Assembly: GCF_013282805.1 (NCBI RefSeq)
Contig: NZ_CP054038.1
Location: 124,001 to 188,000, forward strand
Length of the DNA stretch: 64,000 bases
Origin: Microbacterium hominis
GTDB taxonomy: Bacteria > Actinomycetota > Actinomycetes > Actinomycetales > Microbacteriaceae
Direction of reading: 5' to 3'
The position numbers were made by a program, and so were the translations under genes. The notes under the pieces were generated by a model that ran no database searches, was not told the origin of the DNA, and was given only the letters and a program-made list of their open reading frames with translations. Within the stretch, counting starts at the first letter, position 1. Every line of letters starts with the position of its first letter. This document shows positions 1 through 8,074 of this stretch, in pieces.

Positions 1-753
1 CGTCAATCGGGCGCGGTATGGCCTGCACGCGGCCCTCGTCTCCCGCGCAGTGTCCGTTTGGGGATGGTTTGACGACGGGCCGGACGTCGTGGATATCCGG
101 CACCCATCACCGCTGTCTTGAACCAGTCAGGAAGGCGAGCAGAAGTCAACGACTGGACCGTGAGCATCGTCGAGACTGTGCGCCAGGGCTGACGTGCTTG
201 GTCATGTGCACGGGCCGACGCCTTCGAAGACCGTGCCGAGGTAAGTCTCGTCGCGTGCCGCTGTAGCGGCGAGGTAGTAGTCCGTGAAATGCTCGCACTG
301 CCCGTTCGGAGCACTGATCGCTCTCGGGAAAGGTTGGAAGCCTCCCCCACCCCCGCCTCCACCACTGCCGGCACTGCCGCCACTGGTGCCTCGTGGCTGT
401 GGGCCTTTGCCGGGAGGCGTCGTGTCGGGTCGTGTGGGAGGCCGCCGTGGCGGCGCCTTCCGGCGTGCCTCGACAAGCGGCGGGACGTAGGTAACTAGCG
501 TGTCGTCGAGCCACACGTGGCCTTCGGCGTCAGTGATCCAGGTGTGCTCGGTCCGCATGCCCTGAGGGGTGACGGTTACCTCGACACGGGTGGTGTCGTG
601 AGTGTTGGTGTCGAACCGAACCAGCAGTGAGTGTGTCTCGCTCGTCAGGACGCCGTCTCGGTCGAATGAGTGCGAGCCCTGTTCGGTGGTGAAGTGACTG
701 GCATCCACCGATTCGGCGAACGATTCGAACAGGCCGCTGCCGTCCCGCTGATA

Positions 754-776
754 TGAATCGGCCTGACTTTCGTTCC
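754..776. repeat. IS3 terminal inverted repeat (orfB-proximal end)
   Basis: A 23-bp sequence that is the exact reverse complement of 2039-2061. The orfB stop codon (776-778) overlaps its last base. The ATA target copy lies immediately outside at 751-753. Confidence 0.92.
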
Positions 777-1702
777 TATCGCATTGCTTGTCCGGCAGGT
801 GCCGGTTGGGCTGATTCCAGGTCATCGTAGTACGCGTCCTCGACCTCGATCGGGGTGCGCATGTCGAGCTCGCCGTGGAGGCGCTGGTTGTTCCACCACC
901 ACACCCATTCGAGGGTCGCGAGCTCGACCTGCTCGACGGTGCGCCACGGCCCGCGCTGGCGGATCAGCTCGGTCTTGTAGAGGTTGTTGACCGCCTCAGC
1001 CATCGCGTTGTCGTAGCTGTCGCCGACGGTCCCGGTGGAGGGGACGGCGCCGAGTTCGACTATCCGGTCGGTGTAGACCATCGCGGTGTAGTTCGACCCG
1101 TGGTCCGCGTGATGGATAAGCCCGTCGAGCCTGCCGCCTGCGCCCCACGCGGCCATGTCCAGCGCCTGCATCGGCAGGATCTCGGACCGCAGCGTGGCGG
1201 CGACGTTCCAGCCAACGATGCGGCGTGAGTAGACGTCGGTGACGAACGCGACGTAGGCGAACCCGGACCACGTCGCGACGTAGGTGACGTCGCAGACCCA
1301 GAGCCTTCGCGGCGCGGGCGCGGTGAAGCGACGGTTCACGAGATCACTCGGCAGGACCGTCGTCTTGTCAGCGCGGGTGGTGAACACCCGCTTCGACTTC
1401 AGGACGCCTCGGACGCCGGCCAGGCGCATGAGGCGTTCGGTCTGGTCGCGGCCGATGTCCCACCCTTGCCGGCGCATCAGCGCATGCATCTTCCGCCGCC
1501 CGTAGACGCCGTAGTTCTCTGCATGCAACCTGGCGACCTCCGGGACGAGAAGCTCGTCCTTCAGCTGCCGTGCCGACGGCGCACGGCCGACCGCGGCGCG
1601 GTAGCCGCGGGAGGTGAGGAACCCTTGAACTGCCGGCCGGAGGACGCGGCAGATGAGCTCGACCCCGAAACGATCCCGGTGCTCGTCGATGAACCGGATC
1701 AT
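776..1702 (-). CDS. IS3-family transposase OrfB (rve/DDE integrase core)
   Basis: This 308-residue protein carries the strand-transfer domain of the element. The N-terminal part (about 1-120) is the HTH_21-type region with the GVYGRRKMHALMRR motif. The DDE core follows: first Asp in WVCDVTYVATW, second in HHADHGSNY and the Glu in MAEAVNNLYKTEL. The second block reads HADHGSNY rather than the usual HSDRGSQY. The frame is -1 relative to orfA and stays open upstream past the orfA stop, so the active OrfAB protein is probably made by -1 frameshifting. The run of T residues on the coding strand at 1733-1737 is a candidate slip site, although it is not a classic heptamer. ATG at 1702 is the first in-frame start. 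Confidence 0.93.
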   Translation of the reverse strand: MIRFIDEHRDRFGVELICRVLRPAVQGFLTSRGYRAAVGRAPSARQLKDELLVPEVARLHAENYGVYGRRKMHALMRRQGWDIGRDQTERLMRLAGVRGVLKSKRVFTTRADKTTVLPSDLVNRRFTAPAPRRLWVCDVTYVATWSGFAYVAFVTDVYSRRIVGWNVAATLRSEILPMQALDMAAWGAGGRLDGLIHHADHGSNYTAMVYTDRIVELGAVPSTGTVGDSYDNAMAEAVNNLYKTELIRQRGPWRTVEQVELATLEWVWWWNNQRLHGELDMRTPIEVEDAYYDDLESAQPAPAGQAMR

Positions 1703-1707
1703 CTCGG

Positions 1708-2013
1708 TCAGGGGCGGTCGAGCTCCTTCGCGAAAAACACGCTCGCAGCCTTGAGAATCTCGTTCGCCTTCCGCAGCTCGGCGTTCTCCTTCTGCAGCTG
1801 CTTGATCTCCGCCGCGGCGTCGCTCGTAACCCCGGGCTTGGTGCCGGCGTCGACCTCGTACCGCCGCTGCCAGAGTCGCAGCGTCTCCGGGCTCATCCCG
1901 AGCAGCCCAGCCACATGCCGCACCGCGCTCATCAAGTTCGGGTGCTCCGGCCGCGCCTCCGCGAGCATCCTGAGCGCACGCTCACGCATCTCCGGCGAGT
2001 ACTTCCTGTTCAT
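1708..2013 (-). CDS. IS3-family transposase OrfA (HTH/leucine zipper)
   Basis: A 101-residue DNA-binding subunit typical in length for IS3 OrfA. It begins MNRKYSPEMRERALRM, then a helix-turn-helix (about residues 25-55, GMSPETLRLWQRRYEV), then a leucine-zipper helix (IKQLQKENAELRKANEIL) and ends FFAKELDRP, the usual junction with OrfB. It binds the terminal repeats and supplies the N-terminus of the OrfAB fusion. The stop lies six bases before the orfB ATG. Confidence 0.93.
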   Translation of the reverse strand: MNRKYSPEMRERALRMLAEARPEHPNLMSAVRHVAGLLGMSPETLRLWQRRYEVDAGTKPGVTSDAAAEIKQLQKENAELRKANEILKAASVFFAKELDRP

Positions 2014-2038
2014 CGAGTTCCATCCTTGCTTGAAGAAC

Positions 2039-2061
2039 GGAACGAAAGTCAGGCCGATTCA
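2039..2061. repeat. IS3 terminal inverted repeat (orfA-proximal end)
   Basis: The exact reverse complement of 754-776. The second ATA target copy is at 2062-2064. The orfA start lies 26 bp inside this end, so the promoter for the transposase probably lies within or across this terminus. Confidence 0.92.
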
Positions 2062-2677
2062 ATAAGACCATCGATGCGAGCCCTTCTCGGACTGATCCGG
2101 CCCATGAGGCGAGACCCAATCCCAGGCGTGCTCGATGACGAGGGTGCCATCAGGCGGCACGATAACTGACGTGTGGGATCCGTCCGGATACACAAGGGCA
2201 CCGACCGACGAAAACGTGTAGTCCGGAGGGCCACCGAGGGTCAATGTCTGGGTGTGAATCTCACCGCTGTCCCACTTCACGTAGATGATGACCTGACGAA
2301 TGCTGCCGTCATCGTTGTACGTGGCTTCACGCTGCTCCGTGTATCCCGTCGTCGACGTGGCGGCGAGGTATGACGTCTCGGTCATTGTGAACCGCCTCCG
2401 GCACCATGGTTTGCCGCGAGTGTAGCGACCAGGGGGGCTAGCCGACAGCCCCGGGTTGACTCATCCGAAGTTCAGCCGATCCTGACGACTCCTGGCTGGA
2501 AAGCACAGCGACCACCGCCGGATCTTCGCCACCTTACGTGACCGCTTAGCCCCGCCACGATGTCTGCTAGACCGTCCACGGGTGGATTGATCCCAGTGCG
2601 CGGAATGCTCCCGCCTTCGCGCGATGCCCGGATGGATCCGAGCGGAGTACGACGCGACCCGGTGGGACGCTGAGCAG

Positions 2678-3286
2678 ATGGATGGAATACAGATTGGATA
2701 CGCCAGGGTCTCGACGACTGATCAAGACCTCACCTCCCAGCGTGACGCGTTGCTGCGTATGGGAGTTCTCGATTCGAACATCTATGTCGATCATGGACTG
2801 ACCGGCACCAACCGAGCCAGACCCGGGCTCCGCGAAGCTCTCGCCGCCGTTCGAGAGGGCGACACACTCGTCGTCACCAAGCTCGACCGGCTCGCCCGGT
2901 CCGTGAAAGACGCGCGGGACATCGCCGACGAACTGACGACGAAAGGTGTCGCGCTCAGCCTCGGTGGCAGCCGGTACGACCCCACCGACCCGGTGGGGAG
3001 GCTGTTGTTCAACGTGCTCGCGATGGTTGCGGAGTTCGAAAGGGACTTGATCAGCATGAGAACCAAGGAGGGGATGGCGGTCGCGAAGGCGAAGGGCAGA
3101 CTGAAGGGTAAGCAGCCGAAGTTGTCGCTGACTCAGCGCAAGCTGCTGTTCGAGGTTCAAGACCGGGGTGAGTACACCCAGGCGGAGGTCGCGGAGCTGT
3201 TCAGCGTCTCCCGCGCCACCGTCTACCGGGAACTCCAGAAGCGCCGCAGGGCGTTCCTGTCCACCAGTGAGGCACACATCTTCTGA
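2678..3286 (+). CDS. Serine recombinase (resolvase/invertase family)
   Basis: A 202-residue site-specific recombinase. The catalytic domain opens IQIGYARVSTTDQD, with nucleophile Ser12 and Arg10. LDRLARS (about residues 69-75) and EFERDLISMRT (about 117) are the other family signatures. A C-terminal helix-turn-helix (YTQAEVAELFSVSRATVYREL) completes the short resolvase/invertase architecture, so this is not a large serine integrase. I place the start at 2678 because the conserved domain begins three residues later; an in-frame ATG at 2624 would add an unconserved 18-residue leader. It lies between the IS-broken gene and a toxin-antitoxin pair, a plasmid- or island-like context. No crossover site was identified in 2386-2677. 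Confidence 0.9.
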   Translation: MDGIQIGYARVSTTDQDLTSQRDALLRMGVLDSNIYVDHGLTGTNRARPGLREALAAVREGDTLVVTKLDRLARSVKDARDIADELTTKGVALSLGGSRYDPTDPVGRLLFNVLAMVAEFERDLISMRTKEGMAVAKAKGRLKGKQPKLSLTQRKLLFEVQDRGEYTQAEVAELFSVSRATVYRELQKRRRAFLSTSEAHIF

Positions 3287-3323
3287 CCAGAAACGGCTCC
3301 GCCAATCCTCCCGCAGAGCCGAG

Positions 3324-3362
3324 ACCCTTGGCAATTCTTGCCAAGGGTCGTATCCTGACGGA
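3324..3362 (+). promoter_or_regulatory. parDE promoter with palindromic operator, leaderless
   Basis: A near-consensus promoter: TTGGCA at 3328-3333, 17-bp spacer, TATCCT at 3351-3356, then six bases to the parD ATG at 3363. A perfect 10-bp inverted repeat (3324-3333 and 3339-3348, five-base loop) covers the -35 and most of the spacer, the expected position for autorepression by ParD or ParDE. The short distance to ATG implies a leaderless mRNA. Confidence 0.82.
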
Positions 3363-3614
3363 ATGGTCACGATGAACGTCTCGCTCCCCGACTCGCTCAA
3401 GCAATTCGTCGACGAGCAGGTCTCCGAGCGAGGCTTCGGCACTACCAGCGAGTACGTGCGCGAACTGATCCGATACGACCGCGACCGCTCCCTCCTCCGC
3501 GAACGCATCCTCGCGTCTGCGGACGCGGAGTTCTCCGAGACCATGGATGGTGCGTACTTCGAACGGCTCCGCGGTGCAATCCGCGCCGCCGGCGACGGCG
3601 CTACCGCCCAGTGA
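3363..3614 (+). CDS. parD: ParD-family antitoxin
   Basis: An 83-residue antitoxin. Residues 1-45 (MNVSLPDSLKQFVDEQV..GTTSEYVRELIRYD) match the ribbon-helix-helix domain of the ParD/CC2985 type that dimerises and binds the operator. The C-terminal part (RERILASADAEFSETMDGAYFERLR) is the helical toxin-binding tail. A frame extending back to 3168 exists, but the promoter at 3328-3356 and the RHH boundary support the start at 3363. The gene overlaps parE by four bases (GTGA), so the pair is translationally coupled. Confidence 0.88.
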   Translation: MVTMNVSLPDSLKQFVDEQVSERGFGTTSEYVRELIRYDRDRSLLRERILASADAEFSETMDGAYFERLRGAIRAAGDGATAQ

Positions 3615-3928
3615 CCAAGAAGTGGGTGCGGACCCGCGCCACCGCGGAGACGGAACTGCAGTCCGCGATCGCCTACTACTTGCACGAAGGTGCGCCGGAT
3701 GCGGCGCTCGGCCTGGTGGACGAGTTCGAAGCGGCACTGGATGCCATCAGCAACCACCCCGCGATCGGATCCCCGCGGCTCGAGGTCGAGCTCGGCATCC
3801 CCGGCGTCCGAGTCTTCGCCCTGTGGACCTACCCGTACGTCATCATCTACTTCGACACACCTGAGTTCGTCGACGTCAGACACGTTCTCCACTCCAGTCG
3901 AGATATCCCCAACCGACTAGCCGAGTGA
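3611..3928 (+). CDS. parE: ParE-family toxin (RelE/ParE fold)
   Basis: A 105-residue protein starting at GTG inside the parD stop. The sequence fits the ParE plasmid-stabilisation family: RATAETELQSAIAYYLHEGA at the N-terminal helices, then GSPRLEVELGIPGVRVFALWTYPYVIIYF, the beta-sheet core, and a C-terminal VDVRHVLHSSRDIPNRL segment typical of the family. ParE toxins usually poison DNA gyrase; that activity is inferred from the family only. The 4-bp overlap with parD gives coupled synthesis. Confidence 0.88.
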   Translation: MTKKWVRTRATAETELQSAIAYYLHEGAPDAALGLVDEFEAALDAISNHPAIGSPRLEVELGIPGVRVFALWTYPYVIIYFDTPEFVDVRHVLHSSRDIPNRLAE

Positions 3929-4026
3929 CTGAACGCACACTCGCGCCCCTCAAACGAGCATTGCCCGCATGGGATCGCTCGACGGCTGGCCGCGAGGAGC
4001 CATCTCTCTCTGGCTACGATCTGCTC

Positions 4027-4599
4027 ATGGGGAAAGCCGAAGCTGGGTGGTATGACGACGGGTCAGGTCGGCAACGGTGGTGGGACGGTGAGAGGTGGAC
4101 CGAGCACTACGCCGACATGAGTGGCGACACCGTCGAGCTGCGCAGTTCGGCGACGGTGGTTCTACCTACTCAGCCGTCGGGGTGGTACGACGACGGTCGC
4201 GGACGAATGCGCTGGTGGGACGGATACCAGTGGACGAATCAGACCCACTTCAGCGGTGAGCACCACTCGTTTGCCAACATCACCGTCTCGGGCGCATGGA
4301 TTCACTTCGGCGATCTCAGCCAGCCCGTGGCCGGGGTGATGGCGTCATTCGAGACCGCGGGAGACATCGGCGAGCGATCGACTCTCACCCGCGCGGCAGC
4401 GGGTGGTTTACTTTTCGGCCCCGCCGGGATGATCACCGGCGCGATGTTCAAGAAGAAGGTCGACCGGCGAGAGTTCTACATCTCGATCGACGGCCCTGAG
4501 CAGTACTGGGTCGCGCCGGTGAACCCGACTCTCGGTCTTCAGGCGCGCCAGTTCGTCGCGTGGGTGAACAGCGTCTCCCGGCACTACTTCCGGCGGTAG
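4027..4599 (+). CDS. Protein with two DUF2510 domains
   Basis: About 190 residues. Two copies of the short actinobacterial DUF2510 motif are obvious: GWYDDGSGRQRWWDGERWTE near the N-terminus and GWYDDGRGRMRWWDGYQWT about 45 residues later. The remaining 120 residues contain a Gly-rich hydrophobic segment (AAAGGLLFGPAGMITGAMF) followed by KKKVDRREFYISIDG, resembling DUF2510 proteins that carry a PH-like or DUF4429-type module; this part is not firmly assigned. The start at 4027 fits the usual N-terminal position of DUF2510. A GTG at 3925 overlapping the parE stop would couple it to the toxin operon and add 34 residues, and cannot be excluded. Function unknown. Confidence 0.75.
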   Translation: MGKAEAGWYDDGSGRQRWWDGERWTEHYADMSGDTVELRSSATVVLPTQPSGWYDDGRGRMRWWDGYQWTNQTHFSGEHHSFANITVSGAWIHFGDLSQPVAGVMASFETAGDIGERSTLTRAAAGGLLFGPAGMITGAMFKKKVDRREFYISIDGPEQYWVAPVNPTLGLQARQFVAWVNSVSRHYFRR

Positions 4600-5007
4600 G
4601 CGTTCGCCCCTCTATTACGAGATACCAGCCCGAGGCGCGCGCCGCAGTGCCCGCGCGCCCCCTCTCACGTGCACTGCCCGCAGGAGGATCCGATCCAGCG
4701 GCTTGCGATCGCTGCGCACAGCGGGCACACACGGTGCGAGTCGGTCGTCGCTACTCAAAGAGCGCGGTGCGGCCCACTAGCATCTTGCTGACGTGAGCAG
4801 GGGCGACGGGATCGATTCGACGACGTGGGAGCAGACAGCGGGAGTCTCAGCACAGACAAAGGGATGGCCACCGCCGATAAGTCCCACCACGCCGTGAGTA
4901 TCATGCGCGGCACAACCTGCTCTAACGGTTGGAACACGTCCGAGCGCTAGAAGGTGGGAAGAACCCCACGGCTGATCCGATGGATTCCTAGAACCAGGAG
5001 ACTTGGG
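4600..5007. other. Intergenic region with no recognisable gene
   Basis: 408 bp between the DUF2510 gene and the next membrane protein. The open frames here (for example 4560-4796 and a leftward one reaching 5559) lack domain signals and have composition typical of chance frames in GC-rich DNA. The only functional element seen is AGGAG at 4996-5000, the ribosome-binding site of the gene at 5008. Confidence 0.55.
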
Positions 5008-5802
5008 ATGTCCGATGCGTCGAACGCAGACACAGGGCAGGAGGCACCGGTCGCCGCGGCGGCCGGCGGGACTGCTCAGTCGGGTGCCACCGCGCTGACG
5101 ATCGCGACCCGGGCTGCGATCCCACTCGGTTACGCGGTCGTCGTCGCCGTGTTCGTGGCGTTGGGCATTCAGGGGGATCTGTTCGCCCGTCTGATCAGGA
5201 ACGACCCAGGTGCCGTCGGCGCATCGTTCACCGTTGCGATCATCGCTGTTGTGGTTCCTCTCGTCGCGTTCGCGGTGACAGGCACATCCACACACACTGC
5301 TGCGCGCTGGATCCGCATCGCCGCCGACGTGTTGGGAGCTGTGCTCCTGGTGGTGGCGGCGGTGATCGCGGTGAAGGCAGGCGTCGAAAGCTATGGTCAA
5401 CGGGAGCAGCCCAGTCTCAGCGTTCCAGCGGTGAGCCAGGACGCGCAGGAATTGGCGACAGTGCAGGTCTCGAGCAGCGCGCTCTCGCTTCGAACCGCCG
5501 ACAGGATGCTGCTGCGTGTTGTGGCGTTCTCGGGCGACATCGGAGTGAACGATGCTCACGGCATCTGCCGCGACACGTCTCGACCCGAGCCTGATGTCGA
5601 GGGTGTGAAGCTGCTCTATTGGGGTGAGAGTGGCCCGACAGTGACCGGGTCCGCGACGGCATCCGCGTCAGTTCAGGTCGACACGGCCGAGTATCCATAC
5701 GTGTGCGCGCTCGCAGTGCTCACCAACCAGGAGACGGACAGCGTCGAAGCCACTCGGCTGAGCTCGATACTCATTGACGTCACCGCTGCTGCGCAAGAGT
5801 AA
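5008..5802 (+). CDS. Membrane-anchored protein of unknown function
   Basis: 264 residues. A polar Ala-rich N-terminus is followed by three probable membrane helices (IPLGYAVVVAVFVALGI, FTVAIIAVVVPLVAFAV and VLGAVLLVVAAVIAV, about residues 38-125). A soluble C-terminal domain of about 130 residues should face one side of the membrane and has two cysteines (GICRDTS and PYVCALAV) that might pair. The ATG at 5008 is chosen over one 18 codons upstream because AGGAG sits seven bases before it. It stands alone, with no neighbour on the same strand within 400 bp. No family recognised. Confidence 0.72.
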   Translation: MSDASNADTGQEAPVAAAAGGTAQSGATALTIATRAAIPLGYAVVVAVFVALGIQGDLFARLIRNDPGAVGASFTVAIIAVVVPLVAFAVTGTSTHTAARWIRIAADVLGAVLLVVAAVIAVKAGVESYGQREQPSLSVPAVSQDAQELATVQVSSSALSLRTADRMLLRVVAFSGDIGVNDAHGICRDTSRPEPDVEGVKLLYWGESGPTVTGSATASASVQVDTAEYPYVCALAVLTNQETDSVEATRLSSILIDVTAAAQE

Positions 5803-5910
5803 GCACGAGGGCTCCCGTCGGAATGACCCCTCCGCTCCCATCGACGCCGCCCACGCTGGAGTCCCGGGCGCCCGCCGACGTCCGGCTACCGCGCAACGCG
5901 CGTTTCGGGG

Positions 5911-6174
5911 TCAGCTAGGCAGGCTTGGTCGACGAGTCCAGACCTTGAGCGCGGTGATCACGCAGACGGTCACCGACAACACTAGCCATAGCCACAGTGA
6001 CGTGTCGATCCCGATGATCGAGCGCTCGAAAGTCCCGCACGTCGACGTTCCGCTGACGGGAGCGTCTGCGCACCATCCGCCGCGGATCACCGGGGCGAAG
6101 AACACCGCCACGGCGATGATCCCCGCAATGCCGAGCCACAGCACAGGGCCCCTGCGCGAACCGCTCCTGGTCAT
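5911..6174 (-). CDS. Small two-helix membrane protein
   Basis: 87 residues from ATG 6174 (a TTG at 6186 would add four residues). Basic N-terminus (MTRSGSRRG), first helix PVLWLGIAGIIAVAVFFAPVI, a short loop with two cysteines (GGWCADAP and TSTCGTF), second helix SLWLWLVLSVTVCVITAL and a basic tail. The charge pattern is consistent with a real small membrane protein with an extracytoplasmic disulfide loop. No family recognised. Confidence 0.6.
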   Translation of the reverse strand: MTRSGSRRGPVLWLGIAGIIAVAVFFAPVIRGGWCADAPVSGTSTCGTFERSIIGIDTSLWLWLVLSVTVCVITALKVWTRRPSLPS

Positions 6175-6255
6175 CGCCTCAGCCAACCAGATGACCGCGC
6201 GCTTGAGGAAGATCTGTACTTTCGGCGAGCGACACCACCAACCTGGACCGGTACC

Positions 6256-6609
6256 TCATCGCCAAGAAACCGCCGACGCCGACGCCGACCTCATCCGTGC
6301 AAAGGGCCGCGGAATCGCGCACACCCGCCCGGCCTTCGCGTATGTGTTCCGTCGACGGTAGAAGTCACGAGCACCACCGGAGTATGTGGGGAGTGGGCCT
6401 GGGGTTCGCGCGATCCCCCACTCGTACGGGCTTTGCCCGGATGGGATCGCGTACGGCGAGGGGACCAATGGGCTGGCCACCCCGGCGATGTCTCGCTCCT
6501 GGGTCGCCTGCGGACCGGCGAGAACCACCGGCCCGCAGGCTGCGAGCGGAATGGCGACGGCGAGCGCGGCAACAACCAGGGTCGTGCGCCCGATCATGCG
6601 ACGGGCCAT
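6256..6609 (-). CDS. Probable truncated lipoprotein
   Basis: 117 residues. The N-terminus is a clear lipoprotein signal: basic MARRMIGR, hydrophobic TTLVVAALAVAIP, lipobox LAAC with Cys25. The next residues (PQATQERDIAGV) resemble the start of GIN-domain/DUF2807 lipoproteins. The following residues (ASPLVPSPYAIPSGQSPYEWG and on) do not resemble any domain, and the tail is Arg/Ser-rich. It is probably the front of a lipoprotein gene fused to unrelated sequence. It begins 14 bp after the DUF6326 gene and was likely co-transcribed with it. Confidence 0.5.
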   Translation of the reverse strand: MARRMIGRTTLVVAALAVAIPLAACGPVVLAGPQATQERDIAGVASPLVPSPYAIPSGQSPYEWGIARTPGPLPTYSGGARDFYRRRNTYAKAGRVCAIPRPFARMRSASASAVSWR

Positions 6610-6623
6610 TCGCGCGGCGCCTC

Positions 6624-7094
6624 TCAGCGACGGATCTCACCGACCAGCACCGGCGCCGCGGTCGGGATGCGCGGCCATGCCCACGACGCGCGCAGGATGA
6701 ACGCGAGCAGCAGCAACTCGACGCCGATCGAGAGGACGTAGAACGGCGCCCACTCCCAGTTCTCCCCGACTGCGTTGAAGACCGTGACGGGGATGTACAG
6801 CGCAGCCACCACGAGGTTCGTGATCCGGTTCGCCTGAGCGGGGAGCACCACCGACAGTGTGATCATCAGCGACGGCACCGCGAGCAGCGCGAGGAACGCG
6901 GTCATCAGGGGCGGGCTGATCTCGAACTCGAACACGAGCCCGGCCTGGATGTCGTCGAGGATCCCGGGCCGGTACAGGTGGTAATAGTCGACGTATATGT
7001 AGAGGAACATGAGGCTCGTCCATGCGGCGGCGAGCTTCGCTTGCACGGGCATCGCCGCGGTGGCGAGCGGAGCGTGGAGCTTCGGAATGGTCAT
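6624..7094 (-). CDS. DUF6326 family membrane protein
   Basis: 156 residues with four predicted helices. The block AAWTSLMFLYIYVDYYHLYRPGILDDIQAGLVFEF is characteristic of the DUF6326 family (positions about 20-55), followed by LMTAFLALLAVPSLMITLSVVLP, ITNLVVAALYIPVTVFNAVGE and APFYVLSIGVELLLLAFIL. The ATG at 7094 is preceded by AAGGA. A much longer frame to 7655 is not supported. The family has no assigned function. It is followed closely by the lipoprotein fragment. Confidence 0.85.
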   Translation of the reverse strand: MTIPKLHAPLATAAMPVQAKLAAAWTSLMFLYIYVDYYHLYRPGILDDIQAGLVFEFEISPPLMTAFLALLAVPSLMITLSVVLPAQANRITNLVVAALYIPVTVFNAVGENWEWAPFYVLSIGVELLLLAFILRASWAWPRIPTAAPVLVGEIRR

Positions 7095-7216
7095 CGGTCC
7101 TTCTTTCTTCGGGTGATCCGTCCGCCGAAGTGGCGGCACATCTGGGTGCGCGCGAGCACAGGGCGGCCCGACCGCCCGAGCGACGGCAGGTATGGGTCCG
7201 CCCGAGTCGCGGCTCG

Positions 7217-7942
7217 TCAGACGGCGACCACGACCTTCCCACGGGTGTGGCCGGTGCCGACGTGGGCGAGGGCCTCGGCTACAGCGTCGAGGGGGTAGGT
7301 GCGGTCGATGGCGGGCGCGACCTGTCCGGTCGCGAGCAGGTCGGCGAGCGCGAGCAGGTCCCGACGCTTGCCGACAGACGTGAACGGCCTCAGCCGCTGC
7401 CGGATGAACCCCGACTGCGCACGCGCCTTCGCGATCCGCACCACGGGCCCAAGCCAGCGTCCACCGCGCCCGCTGTTGGGGATCAACACGCCGGTCGGCG
7501 CGAGCGCGCCGCGCACATCGGCCAGCGGCCGCGCCTCCACGTTGTCCAAGATCACGTCGTAGCGGCTCCCGGCGCGGGTGAAGTCGGTCGCTGTGTAGTC
7601 GATGACGTAGTCGGCGCCGAGCATCCGGACCATCTCGATGTTGCCGGTTCGGCACACGCCAGTCACCTCGGCGCCGAGTACCTTCGCGATCTGCACGGCG
7701 AACGAGCCGACACCGCCCGAGGCGCCGGTGACCAGCACCGTCTGACCTGGCCGTACCTTCGCGATGTCGCGCACGGTCATGACGAAGTAGTCGCCAGGAT
7801 GCACCGAAGCGGCGCCCACCCGCACGAGCACTTCAGCGCGCCCGGGCTCCGGCACTGCGACATCGATCGTCTCGAGCACCGAGGGCGGCCCGTAGCGGTG
7901 CTGCACCGCTGCCCGCATCGTCATGGTCGTGTTCGTCGTCAT
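7217..7942 (-). CDS. MDR/quinone-oxidoreductase family protein with internal deletion
   Basis: 241 residues, against about 325 for this NAD(P)-dependent medium-chain oxidoreductase family. The N-terminal GroES-like segment runs normally (MRAAVQHRYGPPSVLE to ASVHPGDYFVMT) and then jumps directly to RDIAKVRPGQTVLVTGASGG, the start of the Rossmann domain. The intervening 80-90 residues, including most of the catalytic domain, are missing with the frame kept. The cofactor motif GASGGVGSFAVQIAK and the C-terminus (GHTRGKVVVAV) are intact. It is probably inactive as an oxidoreductase, but could still bind NADPH. Start at ATG 7942; other ATGs follow at 7924 and 7918. It diverges from the DUF2306 gene. 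Confidence 0.75.
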   Translation of the reverse strand: MTTNTTMTMRAAVQHRYGPPSVLETIDVAVPEPGRAEVLVRVGAASVHPGDYFVMTVRDIAKVRPGQTVLVTGASGGVGSFAVQIAKVLGAEVTGVCRTGNIEMVRMLGADYVIDYTATDFTRAGSRYDVILDNVEARPLADVRGALAPTGVLIPNSGRGGRWLGPVVRIAKARAQSGFIRQRLRPFTSVGKRRDLLALADLLATGQVAPAIDRTYPLDAVAEALAHVGTGHTRGKVVVAV

Positions 7943-8074
7943 GGCTCGAGCATCGCCGTCGCGGCGCGCCACGTCATCGGCCGAGAGGCCTGCATCCCCT
8001 CGGCCGAAAGTACGGTTCGCAGTCCATGCCGACGACGGATGCCGCGAGCCGCCCGCCCCGGAGAGCATCGAGAC

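Larger units (their letters stand above)
754..2061 (-). mobile_element. IS3-family insertion sequence, complete (1308 bp)
   Basis: The element has perfect 23-bp terminal inverted repeats at 754-776 and 2039-2061 that begin TGA and end TCA, as expected for IS3-family ends. It is flanked by a direct ATA duplication at 751-753 and 2062-2064. It carries two partly overlapping frames, orfA (HTH plus leucine zipper) and orfB (DDE transposase), both leftward. Intact ends, intact frames and an identical target duplication indicate a recent insertion. The host gene frame is restored if the element and one ATA are removed. Confidence 0.93.
202..2385 (-). pseudogene. Gene of unknown function split by an IS3-family element
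   Basis: Two fragments of one leftward gene flank the insertion sequence. The N-terminal 108 codons (2385 down to 2062) run into the element and stop at its first bases; the C-terminal 182 codons plus stop lie at 750-202. Removing the element and one copy of the ATA target duplication joins the two reading frames exactly (SHRWSY continuing QRDGSG), giving about 290 residues. The start at 2385 is preceded by GGAGG. The product has no signal peptide or membrane segment that I can see. Its C-terminal third has a Pro/Arg-rich stretch, a run of eight glycines and a short tail (QCEHFTDYYLAAT) that partly echoes the N-terminal SYLAATSTT. No family recognised. The fragment ORF that begins at 825 starts inside the element and is probably not a native start. 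Confidence 0.75.

Noticed and set aside
202..825. A 207-residue gene starting at 825
   Set aside because: Its first 24 codons come from the insertion sequence end; it is the tail of the interrupted gene.
2567..3892. A 441-residue leftward frame opposite the recombinase and parDE
   Set aside because: Antisense shadow; the opposite strand has clear serine-recombinase and toxin-antitoxin motifs and a promoter.
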